Shown here piece after piece: positions 49,077-58,369 of a stretch of 64,000 nt of DNA. A program made the translations under genes and the position numbers. Within the stretch, counting starts at the first letter, position 1; every line of letters starts with the position of its first letter. Origin of the DNA: Pseudomonas sp. BP8 (GTDB taxonomy: Bacteria; Pseudomonadota; Gammaproteobacteria; Pseudomonadales; Pseudomonadaceae); NCBI RefSeq assembly GCF_017875955.1, contig NZ_JAGINK010000001.1:1898001-1962000 (forward strand), given 5' to 3'. The notes under the pieces were generated by a model, which was not told the origin of the DNA, searched no databases, and was given only the letters and a program-made list of their open reading frames with translations.

Positions 49077-49102
49077 CGCCCCGATTGCTTCGGGGCGTTT
49101 TT
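49077..49102 (+). terminator. Rho-independent terminator of rpoS
   Basis: CGCCCCG-ATTGCTT-CGGGGCG followed by TTTTT, 19 nt after the rpoS stop. Confidence 0.93.
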
Positions 49103-49165
49103 GTATGTGTGGAAAAATGGGCAGTGTGGGAAAAATACGACAAGTGCCACCCTTGTTGCACAGCG

Positions 49166-49183
49166 TGTAAGACATCGCTTACG
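49166..49183 (+). promoter_or_regulatory. GacA upstream activating sequence of rsmZ
   Basis: TGTAAGACATCGCTTACG fits the 18-bp GacA box TGTAAG-N6-CTTACA with one mismatch at the last base. It lies 190 bp upstream of the predicted rsmZ start, the usual distance for Gac-controlled small RNA genes in Pseudomonas. Confidence 0.9.
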
Positions 49184-49321
49184 CGGGCTGTAAGAGATTG
49201 GCCTGCTGATCAGTAAATCATTGTCGTTTTCATTGGCTCTGAATTCATAAGCTATTGATAATTATGGTGTTTTAGGGTTTTAGGAAATGTGTCCCCTGCA
49301 ATGATTGGTAAGATCCTGCAG

Positions 49322-49349
49322 TTGTTTGGCCTGGGGAAATCGATAGTAT
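49322..49349 (+). promoter_or_regulatory. rsmZ core promoter
   Basis: TTGTTT (49322-49327) and TAGTAT (49344-49349) with a 16-bp spacer, placing the start at about 49356. Confidence 0.6.
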
Positions 49350-49355
49350 CTGAAC

Positions 49356-49488
49356 TGTGCCAACGGACAGGCACAGGCCCTCAGGATGAAGGCCAAGGAC
49401 ATCGCAGGAAGCGATTCATCAGGATGATGTTTGGGACAAGCAGGGACTACGGAAAAAATGTGGGCGGGTCAAACCGCCCCTTTTTTTT
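49356..49488 (+). ncRNA. rsmZ: Small regulatory RNA RsmZ
   Basis: Non-coding RNA of about 133 nt that binds RsmA/RsmE and relieves translational repression. Eight GGA motifs are visible (in CGGACA, AGGATG, AGGACA, AGGAAG, AGGATG, GGGACA, GGGACT, CGGAAA). Several sit in hairpin loops, for example TGTGCC-AACGGACA-GGCACA at the 5-prime end and ATCGCAGGAAGCGAT. It ends in GGGCGG-GTCAAA-CCGCCC with eight T. Position between rpoS and fdxA and the GacA box upstream match rsmZ of P. fluorescens and P. aeruginosa. Open reading frames crossing it are fortuitous. Confidence 0.95.
49462..49488 (+). terminator. Terminator of rsmZ
   Basis: GGGCGG-GTCAAA-CCGCCC stem with TTTTTTTT. Confidence 0.93.
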
Positions 49489-49526
49489 GTCTGTTTTTCA
49501 GAAGGTAGCCTGTCAGGATTTTGAGG

Positions 49527-49554
49527 ACGCCCGCTGCTTTGCAGTGGGCGTTTT
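49527..49554 (+). terminator. Second terminator 40 nt past rsmZ
   Basis: CGCCCGCTGC-TTT-GCAGTGGGCG (10 pairs, one G-U) followed by TTTT. The stretch between the two terminators contains two more GGA motifs (CAGGAT, GAGGAC). Confidence 0.85.
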
Positions 49555-49604
49555 CGTATGCGTTGGGGATTGGGCTTGGTTTTGGTCTTGGGCTTGTAGG
49601 TTGG

Positions 49605-49859
49605 GGGCTTATCCATTTGATGTGGCGGCGCCACTGGCCCCTTCCGCCCTTACGACGGGTCACTTTGTTTCTTGGAAAAAAGTAACCAAAAACCGCTTGC
49701 TCCTGCATCCGGCCCCTCCGCTGCGCTGCGGGGTTCCCTCGCTCCGGTCTTGCTCCGGGAGGACCGCGCTGTACGGCCCCTCCTGGGCCTCAGCGCTTTC
49801 CGGCCATCCATGGCCTCCACCTCCCTACGCAAGACCTCCACTCGGCCTCCTGAAGTCGC
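49605..49859 (+). repeat. Left inverted arm of the composite repeat
   Basis: Starts GGGCTTATCCATTTGATGTGG and ends GCCTCCTGAAGTCGC. It is the reverse complement of 50460-50712 with only scattered mismatches and small indels, for example around 49715-49735. Confidence 0.9.
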
Positions 49860-49874
49860 TGGTAGATCAAGAGC

Positions 49875-50176
49875 CAGATCAAGATCAACCGCCAGGGCAA
49901 CGGCTGGCGAATCGCTGCGCTCTCGCTTTGTTTGTTTACGAGCGGATTTGTGGGGTGGCTGGGCAGGGCTGCGCCCTGCGATTTGCATTGGCAGTACCGG
50001 CCTCTTCGCGGGACAAGCCCGCTTGTACAGGGTTGGCGCAGATCTCGGATTCGGCGTAATCCCTGTAGGAGCGGGCTTGCCCCGCGAAGAGGCCCGAATA
50101 TCCACCACACCTGCCACTATCGAAGACAACGCCAGCCCAGACGCCGCCCGTAACTTCGCGACGTCAGGAGGCCGAG
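49875..50176 (+). repeat. Tandem unit A
   Basis: Starts CAGATCAAGATCAAC and ends CAGGAGGCCGAG. Repeated 304 bp later as unit B with about 90 percent identity by eye. Contains a REP pair at 49998-50097. Confidence 0.88.
49998..50097. repeat. REPIN inside unit A
   Basis: CCGGCCTCTTCGCGGGACAAGC ... GCTTGTACAGGG, then CCCTGTAGGAGCGGGCTTGC and GAAGAGGCC in inverted orientation. One mutated stem in the left copy. Confidence 0.85.
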
Positions 50177-50178
50177 CG

Positions 50179-50477
50179 CAGATCAAGATCAACAGCCGCT
50201 GCAACTGCAGGCGAATCGCTGCGCTCTCGCTTTTTTCGTTTACCAGCGGATTTGTGGGGTGGCTGGGCAGGGCTGCGCCCTGCGATTTGCATTGGCAGTA
50301 CCGGCCTCTTCGCGGGACAAGCCCGCTCCTACAGGGTTTGCGCAGATTTCGGATTCGGCGCTGTACCTGTAAGCGGGATTGTCCCGCGAAGAGGCCCGAA
50401 TATCCACCCCACCTGCCACTATCGAAGACAACGCCAGCCCAGACGCCGCCCGTAACTTTGCGACTTCAGGAGGCCGA
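50179..50477 (+). repeat. Tandem unit B
   Basis: Second copy of the central unit, from CAGATCAAGATCAAC to AGGAGGCCGAG. Its end merges with the start of the right inverted arm. Contains a REP pair at 50302-50398. Confidence 0.88.
50302..50398. repeat. REPIN inside unit B
   Basis: Same layout as in unit A; here the right copy is the decayed one (CTGTAAGCGGGATTGTCCCGC) and the left copy is closer to consensus. The stem mutations are compensated differently in the two units. Confidence 0.83.
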
Positions 50478-50712
50478 GTGGAGGTCTTGCGCAGGGAGGT
50501 GGAGGCCATGGATGGCCGGAAAGCGCTGAGGCCCAGGATGGGCCGTACAGCGCGGTCCTCCCGGAGCAAGACCGGAGCGAGGGGACCCGTAGAGCAGCGA
50601 AGGGCCGGATGCAGGAGCAAGCGGTTTTTGGTTACTTTTTTCCAAGAAAAAAAGTGACCCGCCGTAAGGGCGGAAGGGGCCAGTGGCGCCACCACATCAA
50701 ATGGATAAGCCC
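50460..50712 (-). repeat. Right inverted arm of the composite repeat
   Basis: Starts GCGACTTCAGGAGGCC and ends CACATCAAATGGATAAGCCC, pairing with the left arm over about 254 bp. Confidence 0.9.
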
Positions 50713-50722
50713 ACAATTCCTA

Positions 50723-50752
50723 AGCCAGCCAGCCAGCCAGCCAGCCAAGCCA
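50723..50752 (+). repeat. AGCC short tandem repeat
   Basis: Five AGCC units followed by two AAGCC units, directly outside the right arm. A looser G/T-rich series with repeated GGGCTT and TTGG lies outside the left arm (49563-49604), roughly its reverse complement. Confidence 0.85.
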
Positions 50753-50791
50753 AGCCAACAGATAATCCCCCCAACAATCCCTGGATAACCC

Positions 50792-50822
50792 AAAAAAAAG
50801 CGGCCCGAAGGCCGCCTTTTTT
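50792..50822 (-). terminator. Terminator of fdxA
   Basis: GCGGCC-CGAA-GGCCGC flanked by eight A on one side and six T on the other, so functional on the minus strand for fdxA and possibly for plus-strand readthrough. Confidence 0.9.
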
Positions 50823-50844
50823 CGAACTGAAACAACTGAACCAA

Positions 50845-51168
50845 TCAGCGCTCCAGATCGGCAATCTTACCGGTCTTGCCATCCCACTCCGCCGCATCAG
50901 GCAAAGCGTCTTTCCTCTCGGTAATATTCGGCCAGATCTCCGCCAACTCAGCGTTGAGCTCAATGAAGTTGTCCATGCCAGCAGGCACTTCATCTTCTGA
51001 GAAAATGGCTTGGGCAGGGCATTCAGGCTCGCACAGGGCGCAATCAATGCACTCGTCCGGGTGAATGACCAGGAAGTTCGGGCCTTCATAGAAGCAGTCC
51101 ACCGGACAGACTTCCACGCAGTCGGTGTACTTGCACTTGATGCAGTTGTCGGTGACGACGAAGGTCAT
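50845..51168 (-). CDS. fdxA: Seven-iron ferredoxin I
   Basis: 107-aa electron carrier with one [3Fe-4S] and one [4Fe-4S] cluster. The cysteine pattern [17 protein letters not shown] (9-25) and [12 protein letters not shown] (40-51) is that of Azotobacter-type FdI. The frame extends to 51273; the ATG at 51168 gives the standard N-terminus [17 protein letters not shown] and has a GAGGAGAAAATTAGAA leader. Downstream of mutS on the same strand. Confidence 0.96.
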   Translation of the reverse strand: MTFVVTDNCIKCKYTDCVEVCPVDCFYEGPNFLVIHPDECIDCALCEPECPAQAIFSEDEVPAGMDNFIELNAELAEIWPNITERKDALPDAAEWDGKTGKIADLER

Positions 51169-51309
51169 TTCTAATTTTCTCCTCAGGCAACGGCAGCGTG
51201 CCCTTCCTTGCAGGGCAGCGCGGTTCACAGGTGTGTGGCTGCAGGCCAGGCTAATAACCTGCAGCACCAGCAAACCGCGCGGGATTCTACCAGCTTGCGC
51301 AGGCGGCCG

Positions 51310-53880
51310 TTATAACAGGTTCTTCAGTTGATATAGCATTTCGATAGCTTGGCGTGGCGTCATGTCATCCAGGTCGAGCTTGCCCAGCTTGTCGATGGCC
51401 GGATGCGGCAGGCTGGCGAACAGATCGCTCTGGTGCGGCGCTTGTGGCTCGCCCTTGGCTTTTGCCACGGGTGCCTCGTGCGGCAGGCTGGCGGTCTCCA
51501 GGCGACCCAGGTGCTCGCGGGCACGCTGGATCACCGCCCCCGGCACGCCGGCAAGCTGAGCTACGGCCAAGCCGTAACTCTGGCTCGCCGGGCCGGGCAG
51601 GACGTGGTGAAGGAAGACGATGCGCTCGTTGTGCTCGGTGGCATTAAGGTGCACGTTAGCCACCAGCGGCTCACTCTCCGGCAGCACAGTCAGCTCGAAG
51701 TAGTGTGTAGCGAACAGGGTATAGGCGCGCAGTTGGGCCAAGCGCTCGGCGGCTGCCCAGGCTAACGACAGGCCGTCGAAGGTGCTGGTGCCGCGGCCGA
51801 CTTCATCCATCAGGACCAGGCTGCGCTCGGTTGCGTTGTGCAGGATGTTGGCGGTTTCGCTCATCTCGACCATGAAGGTGGAGCGCCCGCCGGCCAGGTC
51901 ATCACTTGAACCGATTCGGGTAAAGATACGGTCGACCAGCGACAGCTCACAACGCGTCGCCGGAACGAAGCTACCGATGTGCGCCATGAGCACGATCAGC
52001 GCAGTCTGGCGCATGTAGGTCGACTTACCGCCCATGTTCGGGCCGGTGATGATCAACATGCGCGTGCTGTTGTCCAGGCCCAGGTCGTTGGCAACGAACG
52101 GCGTGGTCAGAACCTGCTCGACCACCGGATGGCGACCCTGCTCGATACGCAGGCAAGGCTCGTCGACAAAGCTTGGGCAGTTCAGGTCCAGACTCAGTGC
52201 GCGCTCGGCCAGGTTGCTCAGCACATCCAGCTCGGCCAGGGCCGCGGCGCTGTCCTGTAGTGGAGCGAGATGACTGATCAGGTTTTCCAGCAGCGCGTCA
52301 TAGAGCATCTTCTCGCGCGCCAGCGCGCGGCTCTTGGCCGACAGCGCCTTGTCTTCAAAGGCTTTCAGCTCAGGCGTGATGAAGCGCTCGGCGCCCTTGA
52401 GAGTCTGGCGCCGGATGTAGTCACCGGGAGCCTGTTCGGCCTGCTTGCTCGGCAGTTCGATAAAGTAGCCGTGAACCCGGTTGTAGCCAACCTTGAGGTT
52501 GGCCAGGCCGGTACGGGCCTTCTCGCGGGCTTCCAGATCGATCAGGAATTGCCCGGCGTTCTCGCTCATCGCCAGCAGTTCGTCGAGCTCGCTGTCGTAG
52601 CCGACCTTGAGCACACCACCGTCGCGGATGACCGCGGGCGGGGTGTCGATGATGGCCCGCTCCAGCAGGCTGGCAAGCTCCGGGTAGGTCCCGGTAATGG
52701 CCGCCAGGCGCGCCAGGTGCGGCGCCTCCAGTTCGGCCATGGCGTTCTGCAGCTCGGGCAGCGCGCCGAGGGCATCGCGCAGGCGCGCAAGGTCGCGTGG
52801 GCGGGCGTTGCGCAAGCCGATCCGGGCGAGGATACGCTCCAGGTCACCGATCTCTTTGAGTTGCGGCTGCAGTTTTTCGTACCGGTAGCCATCCAGCAGG
52901 CAGCGGATCGAGTCCTGACGTGCCTGCAACACCTTGAGGTCGCGCAGCGGGCGGTTCAGCCAACGGCTCAGCAAGCGGCTGGCCATGGCGGTCTGGCAAC
53001 GGTCGATGACCGACTGCAGGGTATTGTCGCGGCCGCCGGCGAGGTTGACGTCCAGCTCCAGGTTGCGGCGGCTGGCACCGTCGAGGATGACCGTGTCGTC
53101 CATCCGCTCGTGGCGCAGGCTGCGCAGGTGGGGCAGGGTGGTGCGCTGGGTTTCCTTGGCGTAGGTCAGCAGACAGCCTGCCGCGCCGATCGCCAGGGTC
53201 AGCTTGTCGCAGCCAAAGCCCTTGAGGTCTTTGGTCGCGAACTGCTGGCACAGGCTCTTGCGCGCCGAGTCTCGGTCGAAGTCCCATGGCGCCCGGCGGC
53301 GGCAGCCCGGGCGCTTTTCCGCCGGCAAATCGCGTGGCCAGTCATCAGGGATCAGCAGCTCGACCGGGTTGATCCGCTCAAGCTCGGCCAGCAGGTTCTC
53401 CCAGCCCTTGATCTCCTGCACGGAGAAGTTGCCGCTGGTGATATCCAGCACCGCCAGGCCGAACAGGCGCTCGTCACCGAGCAGGGCCGCGATCAGGTTG
53501 TCGCGACGCTCATCGAGCAGCGCCTCGTCGCTCACCGTGCCTGGGGTGATGATGCGCACCACCTGGCGCTCCACCGGGCCTTTGCTGGTGGCCGGATCAC
53601 CGATCTGTTCGCAGATCACCACCGACTCGCCAAGCTTTACCAGCTTGGCCAGGTAGCCCTCCGCCGAATGGAAAGGAATCCCGCACATGGGGATCGACTG
53701 GCCGGCCGACTGGCCGCGCGCGGTCAGGGTGATATCCAGCAGTTTGGCGGCTTTCTTCGCGTCTTCGTAGAAGATCTCGTAGAAATCGCCCATGCGATAG
53801 AACATCAACTGGTCCGGGTGCTGGTTCTTCAGCTTCCAGTACTGTTGCATCATTGGAGTGTGCGCGGAGAGGTCAGACAT
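51310..53880 (-). CDS. mutS: DNA mismatch repair protein MutS
   Basis: Mismatch recognition ATPase, 856 aa. The mismatch-wedge motif is Phe33-x-Glu35 in GDFYEIF. A connector, lever and clamp follow, and the ABC-type ATPase has Walker [10 protein letters not shown] (about 613-621) and [14 protein letters not shown] as Walker B/D-loop. The C-terminal end [26 protein letters not shown] is the usual dimerisation tail. The open frame reaches 53985; ATG 53880 is the family start. Confidence 0.98.
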   Translation of the reverse strand: MSDLSAHTPMMQQYWKLKNQHPDQLMFYRMGDFYEIFYEDAKKAAKLLDITLTARGQSAGQSIPMCGIPFHSAEGYLAKLVKLGESVVICEQIGDPATSKGPVERQVVRIITPGTVSDEALLDERRDNLIAALLGDERLFGLAVLDITSGNFSVQEIKGWENLLAELERINPVELLIPDDWPRDLPAEKRPGCRRRAPWDFDRDSARKSLCQQFATKDLKGFGCDKLTLAIGAAGCLLTYAKETQRTTLPHLRSLRHERMDDTVILDGASRRNLELDVNLAGGRDNTLQSVIDRCQTAMASRLLSRWLNRPLRDLKVLQARQDSIRCLLDGYRYEKLQPQLKEIGDLERILARIGLRNARPRDLARLRDALGALPELQNAMAELEAPHLARLAAITGTYPELASLLERAIIDTPPAVIRDGGVLKVGYDSELDELLAMSENAGQFLIDLEAREKARTGLANLKVGYNRVHGYFIELPSKQAEQAPGDYIRRQTLKGAERFITPELKAFEDKALSAKSRALAREKMLYDALLENLISHLAPLQDSAAALAELDVLSNLAERALSLDLNCPSFVDEPCLRIEQGRHPVVEQVLTTPFVANDLGLDNSTRMLIITGPNMGGKSTYMRQTALIVLMAHIGSFVPATRCELSLVDRIFTRIGSSDDLAGGRSTFMVEMSETANILHNATERSLVLMDEVGRGTSTFDGLSLAWAAAERLAQLRAYTLFATHYFELTVLPESEPLVANVHLNATEHNERIVFLHHVLPGPASQSYGLAVAQLAGVPGAVIQRAREHLGRLETASLPHEAPVAKAKGEPQAPHQSDLFASLPHPAIDKLGKLDLDDMTPRQAIEMLYQLKNLL

Positions 53881-54081
53881 TCGGGGCCTTACAGCGGTGA
53901 TTCGGTGGGCGATTTTGAAACCGGCAATGGTACAGGCTTTTTCCCGCTGCTGCAGAGAGGATGGGCTGCAGTCGACGCCGAGCATTCCCAGCCAGTCCTT
54001 ATTGGCATGTTCAGGTCAGCCAAGCCTTGCCCAGGCGAGCCAGGGTGATAGGGTAGTGCGGACTTGAGCAAGGAGCCGGCC

Positions 54082-54564
54082 ATGGACCCGATCACCGTTC
54101 TTTCCGCCCGACTGGGCGAGCATCTGCTGCGTTTCAATGCCCAGGTGAGTACTGCTGAATCCTGCACGGGCGGCGGCATCGCCGAAGCGATTACCCGTGT
54201 TGCCGGCAGTTCTGCCTGGTTCGAGGCCGGCTTCGTGACCTATTCCAATCGGCAAAAGACGCGCCAATTGGGCGTGCCGGACGCGTTCTTCGAGCAGGTG
54301 GGAGCGGTCAGTCAGGCGGTGGTCGAGGCCATGGTCAAGGGTGCCCAGGCAGCAAGCGGCGCGCGCTTTGCGGTGGCTGTCAGCGGCGTTGCCGGACCTG
54401 GCGGCGGCTCGCCGGCCAAACCGGTCGGCACGGTATGGCTGGCCTGGGCCGATGGTGACCACCTCTATAGCGAGCGTCGGCAGTTCGAGGGTGACCGCGA
54501 AGCGGTACGCCGACAAACGGTGATCGCCGCGTTAGACGGCTTGTTACAGCTTGGTGCCGAGTAA
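54082..54564 (+). CDS. pncC: CinA C-terminal-type nicotinamide-nucleotide amidase
   Basis: 160-aa protein made only of the CinA C-terminal domain, which deamidates nicotinamide mononucleotide in NAD recycling. [39 protein letters not shown] and REAVRRQTV are family blocks. The frame could start at a TTG (54064), but ATG 54082 has AAGGAG six nt upstream. It precedes recA as in many bacteria, divergent from mutS. Confidence 0.93.
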   Translation: MDPITVLSARLGEHLLRFNAQVSTAESCTGGGIAEAITRVAGSSAWFEAGFVTYSNRQKTRQLGVPDAFFEQVGAVSQAVVEAMVKGAQAASGARFAVAVSGVAGPGGGSPAKPVGTVWLAWADGDHLYSERRQFEGDREAVRRQTVIAALDGLLQLGAE

Positions 54565-54579
54565 ATCACCAACGGGGGT

Positions 54580-54609
54580 TTGCTCAGGCGCCTCGCTGTG
54601 GAATAATAC
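54580..54609 (+). promoter_or_regulatory. recA promoter
   Basis: TTGCTC (54580-54585) and TAATAC (54604-54609) with an 18-bp spacer. The LexA box begins at the last base of the -10. Confidence 0.6.
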
Positions 54610-54624
54610 TGGCTACTTATACAG
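54609..54624 (+). promoter_or_regulatory. LexA (SOS) box of recA
   Basis: CTG-GCTACTTATA-CAG fits the CTG-N10-CAG LexA operator and overlaps the promoter start region 44 nt before the ATG. The right half (TATACAG) is close to consensus, the left weaker. Confidence 0.85.
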
Positions 54625-54667
54625 TTATTCCGGCCATTCAGGGCCAGTCGAACACGTGAGGATTTCA

Positions 54668-55735
<1,068 letters not shown>

Positions 55736-55743
55736 TTGGCCCC

Positions 55744-56214
55744 ATGTCCGCCGTACTCGACACCCCCGTCGCCGTCAGGCGGACAGCCATGGACCTGCTC
55801 GCCCGCCGCGAGCATGGTCGCGTGGAGCTGACGCGCAAACTGCGCCAGCGCGGTGCTACGGATGAACTGATCGAGCCAGCCCTCGATCGGCTCGCCGAAG
55901 AAGGGCTGCTCAGTGAAGCCCGCTACCTCGAGAGTTTCATCAATTACCGCTCCAACGCAGGCTATGGCCCCGCACGTATTCGTGAGGAGCTCGGTCAGCG
56001 TGGCTTGGACCGTGCTGATGTTGAACAGGCGCTGCGCGAAAGTGGCGTGGACTGGGCGACCCGGTTACAGGAGGTCTGGCAGCGTAAGTTTGCCGGGCAG
56101 CGTCCGATTGATCCGCGCAGTCGCGCCCAGCAGACCCGCTTTCTTGCCTACCGTGGGTTTCCCATGGACATGATCGGCCGCCTGTTGAGCGGCCGAGACC
56201 TGGACGACTACTAA
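55744..56214 (+). CDS. recX: RecA regulator RecX
   Basis: 156-aa inhibitor of RecA filament extension, built of three-helix repeats. [22 protein letters not shown] and [28 protein letters not shown] are typical. ATG 55744 is preferred over a TTG at 55732. Its stop (TAA) interlocks with the stop of the convergent LOG-family gene. Confidence 0.95.
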   Translation: MSAVLDTPVAVRRTAMDLLARREHGRVELTRKLRQRGATDELIEPALDRLAEEGLLSEARYLESFINYRSNAGYGPARIREELGQRGLDRADVEQALRESGVDWATRLQEVWQRKFAGQRPIDPRSRAQQTRFLAYRGFPMDMIGRLLSGRDLDDY

Positions 56215-57329
56215 CTGACCTTGAGGGCTTCCCGCGCCCGTTGGGTCGTGTGCATCGGTTGGGGTTTGGCCCAGTTTTCCGGCAAGTTGATGAAGTCCAC
56301 CAATTCCCGTAGACGACCCTGGCCGCGGCCGTTGAAAGCGAATGTAAGCCGGGTCAGGTGACTGTAATTTCCCACTTCATGTTCGACACCGGTGTCCGCC
56401 TGCTGGTGGTATTTGCCGCTCAAGCGCAGATCGGCAAACCCCTCCTGAATGTCGAATAGCGCTGCATCACTGAGCGGATGATGCATGCGGATCACGAACT
56501 GATTCTTCAGCCAGCGGCTCGAGTGGTAGTTGCTATAAAACTGGTTGATTTCTTCCACTGCCTCGTCGGCACTGTGCACCAGGCGCACCAGCTTAAGGTC
56601 GGTAGGCAAGATGTAGCGATTTTCTTCCAACTGACGACTGAGGAAGTCGAGGCAATCACGCCAGAAGGTTCCGCCAGGCGAGTCCAGCAATACCACCGGC
56701 ACCAATGGGCTTTTGCCGGTCTGGATCAAGGTCAGCACTTCCAATGCTTCGTCGAGCGTGCCGAAGCCACCAGGGCATAGCACCAAGCCGTCAGCCTCCT
56801 TGACGAAGAACAGCTTGCGGATGAAGAAGAAATGGAATGGCAGCAGTTTGTCGGTGCCATCCACCGTAGGGTTCGCGTGCTGTTCGAAGGGCAGGGTGAT
56901 GTTGAAGCCGAGGCTGTGCTCGGCACCGGCGCCTTCGTGAGCTGCGGCCATGATGCCTCCGCCCGCACCTGTGATCACCATCAAGTCCGAGCGTGCCAGG
57001 GTCGCACCCAGCTCTCTGGCCAGGGCGTACATGGGATGTTCCAGTGGGGTACGGGCAGAGCCGAACACGGTGACCTTGCGGCGACCGCGGTAGCGTTCGA
57101 GCATGCGGAAGGAGTGGTCCAGCTCGCGCAGCGCCTGCAGGGTGATCTTGGCGTTCCAGCGGTTGCCGTCGTCATGGGCCATGCGCAGTATGGTCAGCAT
57201 CATGTCGCGGTAGAGGGGCAGGTTGACGCTGTTCGGCGCCACCTGTTGCAGCTGTTCGTCGATCTTGCTCAGATCGATCTGGTTGTCCCTGAAGTGCTTG
57301 AGCAGATGCTCATTGGCTTGATAAGGCAT
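56211..57329 (-). CDS. LOG-family protein (possible nucleotide 5'-monophosphate nucleosidase)
   Basis: 372-aa protein with a Rossmann-like LOG/TIGR00730 core. [13 protein letters not shown] and [21 protein letters not shown] (the PGGxGTxxE active-site motif) lie at about 133-220. It has an N-terminal extension (1-100) and a C-terminal tail (about 300-372) not found in small LOG enzymes. LOG proteins release ribose 5-phosphate from nucleoside monophosphates; PpnN-type forms are similar but longer. Substrate unknown. Convergent with recX; the two genes share four bases. Confidence 0.82.
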   Translation of the reverse strand: MPYQANEHLLKHFRDNQIDLSKIDEQLQQVAPNSVNLPLYRDMMLTILRMAHDDGNRWNAKITLQALRELDHSFRMLERYRGRRKVTVFGSARTPLEHPMYALARELGATLARSDLMVITGAGGGIMAAAHEGAGAEHSLGFNITLPFEQHANPTVDGTDKLLPFHFFFIRKLFFVKEADGLVLCPGGFGTLDEALEVLTLIQTGKSPLVPVVLLDSPGGTFWRDCLDFLSRQLEENRYILPTDLKLVRLVHSADEAVEEINQFYSNYHSSRWLKNQFVIRMHHPLSDAALFDIQEGFADLRLSGKYHQQADTGVEHEVGNYSHLTRLTFAFNGRGQGRLRELVDFINLPENWAKPQPMHTTQRAREALKVS

Positions 57330-57541
57330 TCAACGTCTCCTTCTGCAGCAAAACCTCTGACCGGGCCGATGGCAACTCCCGGCCAGCGCGCCGAAAAACC
57401 GCAGGTGTTGGTTATCAATCTAGACCCTGACGCCTGATCTTGCCGGGTGCAGTGCAGCAAAGGCCGCTGGTCGGATGGCTCACCATGGTCGCGCGGCTTT
57501 GGTTAACTGGGGGCAGAGGGCTCGAGGCAGGAGGTGGCTAC

Positions 57542-57733
57542 ATGCGTCGATTGGTCATCGAGGTAGACCAGCACCTGTTCAGGCTGCTGGAGAATGCGGC
57601 GCGGGCTCATCACCTGAGTATCGAAGCGGAGTGTCGGCGAAGGTTGGGTGGCGCCGAGGTGCACTCTCGCTACCTGCAGGCGCTGCTGGCAGAGTTGCGC
57701 GCCGATGAGGATCAGCGGCGCGTCAACAAATAA
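57542..57733 (+). CDS. Small ribbon-helix-helix protein
   Basis: 63 aa. MRRLVIEVDQHLFRLLENAARAHHLS then IEAECRRRLGG has the short beta strand plus two helices of Arc/FitA-type DNA-binding proteins. AGGAGG lies about 9 nt before the ATG. Antitoxins of this fold usually sit beside a toxin, but none is visible: the next gene is on the other strand. Likely an autonomous regulator; target unknown. A longer frame starting at 57440 lacks support. Confidence 0.72.
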   Translation: MRRLVIEVDQHLFRLLENAARAHHLSIEAECRRRLGGAEVHSRYLQALLAELRADEDQRRVNK

Positions 57734-57751
57734 GTGATCAGCGTGGCTGAA

Positions 57752-58174
57752 TCACTTTTTCTTCTTGTTGCCGTCAACACAGCTGGCGGCATCAAAAGCC
57801 TGATCCATGACCGGGCTGTTGCTCTTGTAGACCGTGAAGCGATAGACCAGCACGGCGCCCTTGGAAAGCAATTGGCGGTAGCCGTTGTTGCGGCAGACGC
57901 TGTCACCCAGCTGGCTGCGAACCTGCTGCGGGTTGGACTGCATGCGCGCGGCGTGCTCCTGGCGCACGCTCAAGTGATTGACCAGCGCCTTGCCTTCAAC
58001 GGTGTAGCCCTGATCGAGGATGTCCTCGTTGATCGCTCGCGGGGTGCCGACGCTGCTTTCCTTGGCGACCTTCTGCAGCATCTGGTTCAGCTCGTAGTCC
58101 TGCTTGGAAGCCGCCTGGGCCGCCAGCGGCAGAGTGAGCAGCAGGCTCAGGGTCGGGATGATAAGACGCAGCAT
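57752..58174 (-). CDS. Exported protein similar to PA3611-type secreted proteins
   Basis: 140 aa with a clear signal peptide (MLRLIIPTLSLLLTLPLAAQA, cleavage near 21). The mature part is helical, with two cysteines (about 109 and 133) that could form a disulfide, and a C-terminal run of lysines. From position relative to fdxA/recA and erdR/dgkA it matches P. aeruginosa PA3611, a quorum-sensing-linked exported protein of unknown action. AGGAGA precedes the ATG at 58174; the frame to 58246 is rejected. Confidence 0.78.
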   Translation of the reverse strand: MLRLIIPTLSLLLTLPLAAQAASKQDYELNQMLQKVAKESSVGTPRAINEDILDQGYTVEGKALVNHLSVRQEHAARMQSNPQQVRSQLGDSVCRNNGYRQLLSKGAVLVYRFTVYKSNSPVMDQAFDAASCVDGNKKKK

Positions 58175-58369
58175 GAATCTCTCCTGGTTCGATGACTGGC
58201 GGTTTGACCTTCGCCCACGGTCGGCGTTCCATGAGCGCCGTGTCATCGATTATAAAGCCCGTAGCGGCCCGGCTGCACGGCAAATGACGGCCGCTCTGGT
58301 AGACTGTCGGCCGGTTTTTCGTCGAGTCATCGCAGTGCCTATTTCTTATCTGTCCAGCGGCTTGCCATC

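Larger units (their letters stand above)
49605..50712. repeat. Composite nested repeat between rsmZ and fdxA
   Basis: About 1.1 kb without a believable gene, built from long inverted arms (49605-49859 and 50460-50712), two tandem central units (about 49875-50176 and 50179-50477) and a REP pair in each unit. The arm sequence, including blocks such as GTAACCAAAAACCGCTTGCTC and GTCACTTTGTTTC, belongs to a repeat family scattered between genes in Pseudomonas, as I recall. No transposase or target-site duplication is seen. Long open frames run through both strands because of the GC bias. They encode mirrored versions of the same peptides and are not counted as genes. Confidence 0.85.

Noticed and set aside
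49289..50059. 256-codon open frame overlapping rsmZ
   Set aside because: It crosses the small RNA gene, two terminators and the left arm of the repeat; no protein features.
49875..50477. CRISPR-like repetition
   Set aside because: Only two units of about 303 bp without unique spacers, and no cas genes: a tandem duplication, not an array.
49672..50529. 285-codon plus-strand open frame, with similar long frames on the minus strand, between rsmZ and fdxA
   Set aside because: The frames run through inverted and tandem repeats and encode mirrored copies of the same peptides on both strands. They have no family motif or ribosome site and are side effects of GC bias.
49605..50712. Insertion sequence or small transposon
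   Set aside because: The inverted arms resemble IS ends at a glance, but there is no transposase frame, the arms are far longer than IS ends, and no target duplication is visible.
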